NCBI RefSeq assembly: GCF_014698505.1
Contig: NZ_JACJTD010000061.1
Location: 1-38,645 of the forward strand
Direction: 5' to 3'
DNA length: 38,645 nucleotides
Source: Nostoc foliaceum FACHB-393
Lineage (GTDB): Bacteria > Cyanobacteriota > Cyanobacteriia > Cyanobacteriales > Nostocaceae
Below, piece after piece: positions 32,663 through 38,645 of this stretch (the stretch's first letter is position 1; each line of letters opens with the position of its first letter). Position numbers and translations under genes: made by a program. The notes beneath the pieces are model-generated. The model made no database searches. It was not told the origin of the DNA and saw only the letters and a list, made by a program, of their open reading frames with translations.

Positions 32663-33703
32663 TTAGCGAGAACTAGCCCCCAATATCAGATTAGAGTCCC
32701 AAGTATAGAAGCCAATTTGGTTAGGAACCCTAGAGAATCTACCTGTCCGATAGCCTCTAGATAATTCATTTAGCACCTTATTTTTGATCTCTCGAAGTTG
32801 CTGAGAATCTAGTTCTCCATAAATTCCGGCGATGACTTCAGCAACGCTGAAAACTTTACCTGGATTTTCTTCAAACAGAGAGGTGAGGGCATCAATTAAG
32901 AATTGACCCTCAAAGGCTTTGAGCATCGGTACTGTTTTTGTCGGGGGTACAAAAGGCTTCTTATTTTTGTTTTTGATGCTCCTAGAAGCACCATTGCGGT
33001 TACTTGGGGCTACCAAACTTAAATCCAGAGTATAACAACCTGGCTCATCAGGAATAGTTACCCAATAATTCCTTTCTCTGCCTTGGGTGAGGGAAGATTG
33101 AACCCTACCTTTAACTACTTTGAATAGATTGGAATCTAACTCTCCATAAAGCGATCGCACGATAAAATCGATATGACAAACAGTGCCTATCTGCTCTTGC
33201 AATAGCTGTTTTATGGCTTCCATGCGCGAGAGAGCGTGATTATACTGGGGTAGCATGGGAATTTCCGCCACCTTCGTTGAACTATCGTTGTTCTCTGGGG
33301 CGATCTTTGCATCTGGCGATGTAGTTAGAGGTTGACTCTCTTTTGTATCAACAGCAGCAGAAAAAGAATTATCTATCTCAACCTGATTTGAGTCTGTGAG
33401 TTTTGACTGTACAGACTCCACCAATTTGATTTCGTCGATGTCATCAAGAGGTGATAAAAACCGCAGGGAGGCTTCTTGGGTAAGATTTGAGGTTTCATCA
33501 GCCGCCGTCAGTCTTGATATCTGCTTGTTGGTATCAGAAAAAGACCAGTTGGACAACAACGCTTCTACATGATCGAGCTGCGATCGCGCCTGTACAAAGA
33601 GGCGTTCGTACTCTTCTGTAAGACGAGCATAATAGTCTCGTAATTCCAACAGTGGTGAGAGAAAAGTGCCCGGAGGCGGCTCTAATTGTCCATTTTGATT
33701 CAT
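32663..33703 (-). CDS. Unknown protein with two copies of a winged-helix-like repeat
   Basis: A 346-residue protein. Residues about 15-50 look like a short coiled coil (LRDYYARLTEEYERLFVQAR). A disordered acidic stretch (about 60-150) follows. Then come two copies of a ~75-residue module (about 160-235 and 265-340), each with YGELDS, a basic helix (KVVKGRVQSSLTQG; EIKNKVLNELSRG) and a Pro-Gly-Tyr-Thr ending (PDEPGCYTLDLSL; PNQIGFYTWDSNL). The module resembles small winged-helix folds, but that is by pattern. A zinc-ribbon protein gene ends 10 bp upstream, so the two are one operon. Function unknown. Confidence 0.75.
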   Translation of the reverse strand: MNQNGQLEPPPGTFLSPLLELRDYYARLTEEYERLFVQARSQLDHVEALLSNWSFSDTNKQISRLTAADETSNLTQEASLRFLSPLDDIDEIKLVESVQSKLTDSNQVEIDNSFSAAVDTKESQPLTTSPDAKIAPENNDSSTKVAEIPMLPQYNHALSRMEAIKQLLQEQIGTVCHIDFIVRSLYGELDSNLFKVVKGRVQSSLTQGRERNYWVTIPDEPGCYTLDLSLVAPSNRNGASRSIKNKNKKPFVPPTKTVPMLKAFEGQFLIDALTSLFEENPGKVFSVAEVIAGIYGELDSQQLREIKNKVLNELSRGYRTGRFSRVPNQIGFYTWDSNLILGASSR

Positions 33704-33713
33704 AAGGCTTCAA

Positions 33714-33959
33714 TCAATTTAAATCGATATCACTTTTGTAAGACATTGCTCTGGGTTTTGCTTTGTGAGATGTTGGCTGGGATTTCTTAGGCGGTTGGGG
33801 AGGCCGACATCTCTCACAATATAAAGGTCGAGGGCCAAAAGTCTCGCGCTTTGTCAGATCGTTACACTCTTTACAGACAAACTGGAAAACACGAGTATGA
33901 ATCTGTCTTTTGTGCGCCCTGACAGTATATTCCCTAACATCAATGAATTTACTTGCCAT
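33714..33959 (-). CDS. Small zinc-ribbon protein
   Basis: An 81-residue protein with an N-terminal segment MASKFIDVREYTVRAHKR, one CxxC pair in FVCKECNDL and a second in LYCERCRPP, forming a probable zinc ribbon; the C-terminus is Pro/Lys-rich and disordered. The ATG at 33957-33959 is preferred over a longer frame (from 34022), which adds 21 residues without support. Ten bases separate its stop from the start of the duplicated-module gene, so they are cotranscribed. Likely a nucleic-acid or ribosome-associated factor. Confidence 0.75.
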   Translation of the reverse strand: MASKFIDVREYTVRAHKRQIHTRVFQFVCKECNDLTKRETFGPRPLYCERCRPPQPPKKSQPTSHKAKPRAMSYKSDIDLN

Positions 33960-34370
33960 AATCAGGATTGTGAATTGCCGTCGTATCAATGTCCTATCAA
34001 TATAGCTATTCAAGCAAATCAAACTGCATCAGTGTGTGTTTATGTAGAAGTTTTATTCAAATCAGTGAATTTAACGCCTAGCATAAAGTGCAGATGAGCA
34101 ACTTGATAGTTAGCTATTAACTATTCTCTCAGCATATAATTTGGTGATGAGCAAACACTACTGCCAGTTCTTGGGCGCAGGCGATTTTCATCGACTTCAT
34201 CAGAGAAATTGGGGAATGGGGAAGTTCAGGATTATTCACTTCTACTGATTGTCAAATCAAGTTATTGCCAGTGTGTCTAATTATCCATCATAAAATTACT
34301 GCACTCCTAACCCCTCATCCTCATGGTAGAGGGGTAATGCTTAATAAAGTCATTCCTGTATAAAGAAGAA

Positions 34371-34394
34371 CCGCCTCCTATTTTTAGGAGGCGG
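34371..34394 (-). terminator. Probable tonB terminator
   Basis: Perfect 10-bp arms CCGCCTCCTA / TAGGAGGCGG around TTTT. On the minus strand the stem is followed by TTCTTCTTTAT, a moderately U-rich tail. It lies 135 bp past the TonB stop. Confidence 0.6.
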
Positions 34395-34448
34395 TGTGCG
34401 ATCGCTAATCAAAGTATGATTCCAGTAAGCTTTGCCACTCTATTAGAA

Positions 34449-34503
34449 GTTTGTAGTCAGGACTTTAGTCCTTGATTTGAACGCTAAAGCGCTCACTACA
34501 AAC
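34449..34503. repeat. 55-bp inverted-repeat element (GTTTGTAGT ends)
   Basis: Ends GTTTGTAGT and ACTACAAAC, with internal palindromes AGGACTTTAGTCCT and AACGCTAAAGCGCT. A partial relative (ACTAAAGTGCTTACTACAAA) is at about 27580-27600. Confidence 0.75.
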
Positions 34504-34528
34504 CCAGCAAACTTAACTTGACAGACTA

Positions 34529-35995
34529 CTATTCTTGACTGGGAGCAGCAGGTTGCGATTGAGGTTTTTGGCGTAAACCGCGCAAAGATTCCCGCAACTT
34601 GTTCTGGCTAGCGTTATCTCTTCGCCGCCGCCGATTTGTGGTTGGTTGTGGCTTTTGTGATGAATTACTACCCGCTCGTTCAGTACGGATACGGCGTAGA
34701 GATTCTCTTGCACTTCCTTGAGAAGGAGTTGTCCTAGCTCCAGATGATGAGTTTGTAGTAGTACTTTCCCTTCTTTGAGGTTCCAGTCGCCGACTAAATC
34801 CAGATATTGCCGGTCTTGTGGCTCTAGCTTCATTAGATGAAGGTGTCAACTCTCTGCGCCTACGTTTTGGAGCTTCTTCTGTGGAGTTGGCAGCCCTTGT
34901 TTGCTGGGTTCTCTCTTCTGCTTGTCTTTGTCTTTTCCGTTCTTGAGCTTGGCGATATCGCCGTGAACCTTGTATGGCAAATTCAGTCGCTATAGATACC
35001 CCTTGTCTACCACCATCTGCTGGTTTTAATTTCCAGTCACGCGCTTGTCTCATGGTTTCTTCATCCAAGTCGCGGTTTCCACTGGAGCGAGCAATCCGCA
35101 CATTGGTAACATTACCTTGTGCATCAGTATCTACAGCTACTTCTACTCTGCCTTCAACTCCTCGCCGTCTTGCTGCCTCTGGATACTTGGCATTACATTC
35201 ACGGCAGGCTGCACGACCATTACCATTACCATTACCTGAACTGTTAATTTTTGGAGGTGTTGGTGCTGCTGGCGCTGTTGCTACTGGCGGACGGTTTCCT
35301 ACTTCATTGCCAGTTCCATTGCCAGAGCCGCTACCAATGCCGCTACCAATGCCAGTACCAGTTCCACTGCCAATGCCACTACCGATGCCAGTACCAGTTC
35401 CACTGCCAATGCCACCGCCAGTGCCAGTGCCAGTTCCTCCACCAGTGCCAGTACCGCTGCTTGTACCTACAGCAATACCACTACCTGAGCCTAAACCAAC
35501 GCCAGAGCCGCCACCTCCGCCACCGCCCTGAGGAGCAACAGTGGTCACAGGAACTAATGGTTTAGGAGCAATTTGCGTATTTGTTGGTTGTGGGTTTTGA
35601 GTAGTTTGTTTTGGTTGTTCAACTGGCTGAATTTGAGTAGTTTGTTTTGGTTGTTGTTCAACTGGCTGAATTTTTGGTCTTTCAATAAATTCTTGTACTG
35701 GTTTTTGTACTGGCGGAGTTTCTATAGACTGTTTTTGAATAACTTCTGGTAATTTTTTGGGTTCTTCAGGAATTTTTTCAAGTGGTTTTTCTGGTTCCGC
35801 AGTTGGAGAATCCACGATCGCCACCTCTATTGGTTCTTCTTCTCCTGTGGGCACTCTCGTCAAATAATTACTTATGCCTGAGGACAGTACGCCGATATGC
35901 AGCGCCAGTGAACCTATTAGACTGTAAGTCAGAAAAGACTTGAGAGCCTCAACTTCTTTGGAACGTTGCTCGACAGTAATGCCGGAAAAGCTCAT
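34529..35995 (-). CDS. tonB: TonB-family protein with glycine repeat and long basic C-terminal tail
   Basis: Energy transducer linking the inner-membrane proton gradient to outer-membrane receptors (488 aa). The order is: an N-terminal membrane segment (LTYSLIGSLALHIGVLSS); a Pro/Glu/Lys-rich periplasmic stretch; a (GS/GT)n glycine-rich run at about 160-235 with 12-residue repeats; and the TonB C-terminal domain at about 255-345 (CNAKYPEAARRRGVEGRVEV, then RDLDEETMRQARDWKL). An Arg/Ser-rich tail of ~140 residues follows, where normal TonB ends shortly after this domain. Encoded divergently from exbB-exbD, its partners. Role in siderophore, B12 or metal uptake is inferred from the family. Confidence 0.88.
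   Translation of the reverse strand: MSFSGITVEQRSKEVEALKSFLTYSLIGSLALHIGVLSSGISNYLTRVPTGEEEPIEVAIVDSPTAEPEKPLEKIPEEPKKLPEVIQKQSIETPPVQKPVQEFIERPKIQPVEQQPKQTTQIQPVEQPKQTTQNPQPTNTQIAPKPLVPVTTVAPQGGGGGGGSGVGLGSGSGIAVGTSSGTGTGGGTGTGTGGGIGSGTGTGIGSGIGSGTGTGIGSGIGSGSGNGTGNEVGNRPPVATAPAAPTPPKINSSGNGNGNGRAACRECNAKYPEAARRRGVEGRVEVAVDTDAQGNVTNVRIARSSGNRDLDEETMRQARDWKLKPADGGRQGVSIATEFAIQGSRRYRQAQERKRQRQAEERTQQTRAANSTEEAPKRRRRELTPSSNEARATRPAISGFSRRLEPQRRESTTTNSSSGARTTPSQGSARESLRRIRTERAGSNSSQKPQPTTNRRRRRDNASQNKLRESLRGLRQKPQSQPAAPSQE
35279..35530. repeat. Glycine-rich tandem repeat DNA inside tonB
   Basis: A run of 6-bp-type units, read on the minus strand as GG(A/C)(A/G)(C/G)T-like codons for Gly-Ser/Gly-Thr, including repeats of GTGTGIGSGIGS. 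Prone to slippage and length change between strains. Confidence 0.85.
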
Positions 35996-36337
35996 AGCTA
36001 TTGCTACCTATTCTCACTAATTTAGCTATCTTAGAATGCAAGGTTACAAATATCAAGTAAAAAATTAAAATTAGTTGGGATAATGTTACGGAACCCTGCA
36101 CTAGCAAAAATATCTTTCCAAACCACCAACATCATGGTTTTTGAACAAGATTAATTTTTGTTGCAATAGAATTAAATTAATTTATGTAAAACAAACGAAC
36201 AAGTAAATAAAAATAATGAGCATTATATTTGAAAAATTTATCATTGTATTTTATATTTTATTGAGAAAAAGTTTCAGCTTTGCTCTAGATTCTGGTAGTC
36301 TGATTTTGTATTGTGGATGATGTTATAGAGGCACTAC
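35996..36337. promoter_or_regulatory. Divergent tonB / exbB promoter region
   Basis: A strongly AT-rich 342-bp region between divergent partner genes. It contains a palindrome ATAATG-AG-CATTAT (36213-36226), which shares half-sites with iron-regulator (Fur) boxes but with shorter spacing; a shared operator is possible. No gene. Confidence 0.5.
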
Positions 36338-36991
36338 ATGGGAATTCAGAATTTGTTTGCAGCAGGCGGTGTGGTCATGTGGCCCCTGTTGGCGTTTTCG
36401 GTATTGGGTGTGGCACTGATCATCGAGCGGATCAGGTTTTGGGTAAGAATCAATAAGCGTCAAAACCGAGTGGTGCGAGATGTTTTGAATCTCTACCGTC
36501 TCGATAATGTTGTCGGTGCAATGGATAAACTTCAGAAAAACGCAGATTTACCACTCGCCCGGATTTTTCTGGCGGCTTTAGAATTGGAAGAGCCAAATCC
36601 GGAGGAATTTCGTTTGGCGTTAGAAAGCGAATCGCAGGCTGAGATACCTGTGTTAAAACGTTTCCAAAACCTTTTCGACACAATCATTAGCCTGGCACCA
36701 CTGTTGGGACTTCTCGGCACAGTATTAGGATTGATAGCTTCTTTTGCTTCCCTAAATCTTGGTGATGTGGGAGGTAGTAAAACGGCAAGTGTGACGGCTG
36801 GGATTAGTGAAGCCCTAGTATCAACAGCATCAGGATTGATAGTTGCTATATTCATACTCTTGTTTGCCAATACCTTCCGGGGACTCTACCAACGGCAAAT
36901 CGCCCTAATTCAGGAGTATGGGGGACAACTAGAATTACTTTATCGCCGTCGCTATGAACGAGGAGAAAAAACGTATGCGTCTACAAGATGA
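36338..36991 (+). CDS. exbB: ExbB/MotA/TolQ proton channel protein
   Basis: Proton channel subunit (217 aa) of the TonB energising complex. Three membrane segments are visible (about 10-30, 115-140, 155-180); the central one contains LAPLLGLLGTVLGLIASFAS, a strong ExbB/TolQ signature, and the last GISEALVSTASGLIVAIF. The ATG has GAGG six bases upstream. Its stop lies inside the exbD gene: exbD from ATG 36975 overlaps by 17 bp, a coupled pair. Divergent from tonB, supporting a complete TonB-ExbB-ExbD system. Confidence 0.92.
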   Translation: MGIQNLFAAGGVVMWPLLAFSVLGVALIIERIRFWVRINKRQNRVVRDVLNLYRLDNVVGAMDKLQKNADLPLARIFLAALELEEPNPEEFRLALESESQAEIPVLKRFQNLFDTIISLAPLLGLLGTVLGLIASFASLNLGDVGGSKTASVTAGISEALVSTASGLIVAIFILLFANTFRGLYQRQIALIQEYGGQLELLYRRRYERGEKTYASTR

Positions 36992-37376
36992 ACCAGATAT
37001 CCCAGCACAGATTAATATCGTGCCGATGATTGACGTGATATTTGCAATTTTGACATTTTTTATCATGTCAACTCTGTTTTTAACGCGTTCAGAAGGTTTA
37101 CCAGTAAATTTACCGAAGGCAACTACGGCAAAACAACAGCAAGTTCCTACTAAAATTACGATTACGGTAGATGAAAAAGAACAGGTAAGTATAAACCGTA
37201 AACCAATTGCAGTTGATGATTTGACAGAGCAACTACGTGCCTTAGTTGGTTCGAACCCAGAAGTTTTGGTGATTATTAATGCTGATGAAAAAGTTGATTA
37301 TGGTCGGGTAGTAGCAGTGATGGATCGGGTACGTCAAGTTGAAGGGGCAAAATTAGCGATCGCTACCCAAAAATAA
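36975..37376 (+). CDS. exbD: ExbD/TolR biopolymer transport protein
   Basis: Second motor subunit (133 aa). The N-terminal segment IPAQINIVPMIDVIFAILTF contains the membrane Asp (in VPMIDV) needed for proton flow, then a periplasmic domain ending in the MDRVRQVEGAKLAIAT helix. The start at ATG 36975 has AGGAG nine bases upstream; the in-frame ATG at 36954 has no such site, so 36975 is preferred. Overlaps exbB and shares its transcript. Confidence 0.9.
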   Translation: MRLQDEPDIPAQINIVPMIDVIFAILTFFIMSTLFLTRSEGLPVNLPKATTAKQQQVPTKITITVDEKEQVSINRKPIAVDDLTEQLRALVGSNPEVLVIINADEKVDYGRVVAVMDRVRQVEGAKLAIATQK

Positions 37377-37464
37377 ACAGTAGAAATATTGTATATCAGA
37401 AGTTCAGAGAGTCAGGAAAATTCTATATTCTGGCTCCTAACTCCTTTTTACCTCATGACTACTA

Positions 37465-38229
37465 TCAACTACGCTTACACATCTGCAATTCTTGAGACAT
37501 AAGTTTAAATATTAACTCTTGGTGGGAATGGATAAAAAAGTGGTCGCCGTTGAACTCATGTAATGAGAAATTAGCGATCGTCTGTTCTCGCCATGCTTGC
37601 AGAGCCTCATGACTAACTTCTTGGTCTTGCAAACCACCAAAAACAGTAATAGGACACTCTAGTGGCTGTTTTTGAGTGTAAATATAAGTTTCCAGAACGG
37701 CAAAATCTGCCCGCAAAATGGGGAGGAACATCTGCATTAGTTCCGGGTTTTCTAATACTGCTTTGGGTGTACCGTTAAGACTGTGTAGCTCGTTAAGCAA
37801 ATCAGGGTCTGATAAAACGTGGAGAGGTGGTTTTGTAGACGGGATTTGCGGGGCGCGACGAGCAGAGATGAAGATGTGGAAGGGAGCAAGACTATACTTA
37901 GAGCGAAGTAGATGTGTCAACTCAAAGCTAACTAATCCGCCCATACTGTGACCGAAGAAGGCGAATGGTTTGTCTAAGTATGGTAACAGAACTGGAGCGA
38001 TCGCTTCAACAAGGGGTTCTAACCGCGTCAAAGGTGCTGACTTCATCTGTCTTCCCCGTCCCGGATATTCCACAGCGCAGACTTCGACATTACTCGGTAG
38101 ATTATTAGGCCATGTGCGAAAAATTGCCGAGTTCCCACCAGCGTAGGGGAAGCAGAATAAACGCAAGTTTGCTTGAGGATTTGGTTGCGGACAGATAACC
38201 CAGGAATTGAAGCTTGGTGTAGTTGTCAT
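37465..38229 (-). CDS. Type II thioesterase (GrsT-like)
   Basis: A 254-residue alpha/beta-hydrolase thioesterase of the type II class, which clears misprimed acyl groups from NRPS/PKS carrier proteins. Signatures: LFCFPYAGGNSAIFRTW, VCAVEYPGRGRQM, the nucleophile GHSMGG, and the catalytic His in NGDHFFIH. SARRAPQIPSTKPPLH is typical. The ATG at 38227-38229 is chosen; the longer frame adds nine unlikely residues. No NRPS or PKS gene is in the window, so it is an orphan here, or its cluster lies outside. Divergent from the truncated STAND-type gene. Confidence 0.9.
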   Translation of the reverse strand: MTTTPSFNSWVICPQPNPQANLRLFCFPYAGGNSAIFRTWPNNLPSNVEVCAVEYPGRGRQMKSAPLTRLEPLVEAIAPVLLPYLDKPFAFFGHSMGGLVSFELTHLLRSKYSLAPFHIFISARRAPQIPSTKPPLHVLSDPDLLNELHSLNGTPKAVLENPELMQMFLPILRADFAVLETYIYTQKQPLECPITVFGGLQDQEVSHEALQAWREQTIANFSLHEFNGDHFFIHSHQELIFKLMSQELQMCKRS

Positions 38230-38294
38230 AATATAACTTAGAGTTGGATAATACAACTTTGCTTTAATTTTTAAGTATATTAACTGATAATCTT

Positions 38295-38524
38295 ATGACA
38301 GGAATAGAACCTTGGGCGATATCAGCCGTTAGCGGTGTCGCCGCTATGGTTTTCCAAAGTGGTGGCCACGCTTTAGAAGGATTGGGCAAAACTCTGGATG
38401 AAAAAACCAAGAAGTTAATTTTTGCTGCATCAAATCAATATGAAAAGAACTACGAACAACGGCATGGCATTCTCAAAGTATTAGGAATGCGTGAACCTGT
38501 CAAGCTAGAATCGCTCTATAGAAT
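38295..38524 (+). pseudogene. STAND/NACHT-type N-terminal fragment cut by an IS
   Basis: The first ~75 residues (MTGIEPWAISAVSGVAAMVF ... GMREPVKLES) match the short N-terminal region that cyanobacteria place before NACHT-type STAND ATPase domains (my recollection of such proteins; not searched). The homologous sequence ends around LESLY; after that come about 28 unrelated codons to a stop at 38604-38606. The remainder of the gene, if it survives, is beyond the inserted IS. I cannot tell whether the original was a defence protein. Confidence 0.55.
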
Positions 38525-38645
38525 CCATTTGACATCTTTTACTATCTTGAAGTACAGTTACCGCAAAAGCCGTATCCAGCAGTCATGCCGTACTCTAGCA
38601 GCCTAACAGACGAAGAGTGGGAAATCCTTGAACCCCTACTGCCGA
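38520..38645 (+). mobile_element. IS5-type element, left part (window edge)
   Basis: The left end lies around 38520, where similarity to the STAND-type N-terminus stops. The transposase starts at ATG 38585 and reads MPYSSSLTDEEWEILEPLLP to the window end: the standard N-terminus of IS5-family (DUF4096-containing) transposases. The 3' part is outside the window. Confidence 0.85.

Larger units (their letters stand above)
33960..34528. other. Intergenic region with hairpins
   Basis: No gene seen. Contains a 7-bp hairpin ACCCCTC/GAGGGGT (34310-34335), the tonB terminator hairpin (34371-34394) and a 55-bp repeat (34449-34503). The promoter of the leftward zinc-ribbon operon must lie at the left end. 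Confidence 0.55.

Noticed and set aside
34974..35531. 185-codon plus-strand ORF rich in Pro/Val/Leu
   Set aside because: It is the antisense of the TonB glycine repeat; composition is a by-product of the GS/GT repeat.
36213..36226. Fur box before exbB
   Set aside because: Half-sites fit but the spacing is shorter than the 19-bp box; kept only as a generic palindrome.

Overview
The window looks like chromosome of a filamentous, heterocyst-forming-type cyanobacterium (Nostoc/Anabaena group). The evidence is dense HIP1 octamers (GCGATCGC) in genes and gaps, purine-rich heptamer-type repeats between genes, a CruF/CruG myxoxanthophyll pair, a fused BgtB-type amino-acid transporter, an HCF173-like protein, and many decayed insertion sequences and MITEs. 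I see no rRNA, tRNA or CRISPR array. Most genes are single or in two- to three-gene units.

1-8.1 kb: a 5'-truncated CheA-type hybrid kinase (CheW and receiver domains kept), a Uma2 nuclease-fold protein, a PotD-PotB pair without its ATPase, cruF-cruG for the sugar-modified carotenoid, and an RNase HI with an extra C-terminal domain. 8.1-19 kb: two loci holding pieces of one IS4-type transposase next to half-MITEs, an alpha/beta hydrolase with a HugZ-like protein, an HCF173-like SDR+CIA30 protein whose 3' end runs into an IS605-type right end, a decayed head-to-head tnpA/tnpB element, a three-gene ABC exporter of the viologen-exporter type, thymidylate kinase and a Tat-exported GMC (cholesterol-oxidase-like) enzyme. 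18.4-25.6 kb: FMN reductase, Nudix hydrolase, a polar amino-acid ABC transporter, a ketopantoate-reductase-like protein, an inositol-monophosphatase-family protein, a small basic protein, and an alpha/beta hydrolase broken by a frameshift and a 164-bp MITE.

25.6-30.7 kb is the least ordinary part. Two diverged copies of a ~120-nt hairpin element flank an unrecognised 60-residue coiled-coil gene that has a perfect 16-bp palindrome before its start. A pentapeptide-repeat protein, two MITEs, an orphan minus-strand terminator, an aldo/keto reductase, an unknown protein and an RRM RNA-binding protein follow. 31-38.6 kb: threonine deaminase (ilvA), a two-gene unit (internally duplicated unknown protein plus zinc ribbon), a divergent tonB / exbB-exbD energy-transduction set, a type II thioesterase, and the N-terminus of what looks like a STAND/NACHT-type protein cut by an IS5-type element at the window edge.

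The best candidate for something undescribed is the duplicated structured element around the 60-aa gene (25.9-26.7 kb). Also notable are two places where mobile-element ends appear to have been adopted as host protein C-termini (FMN reductase; HCF173-like protein).
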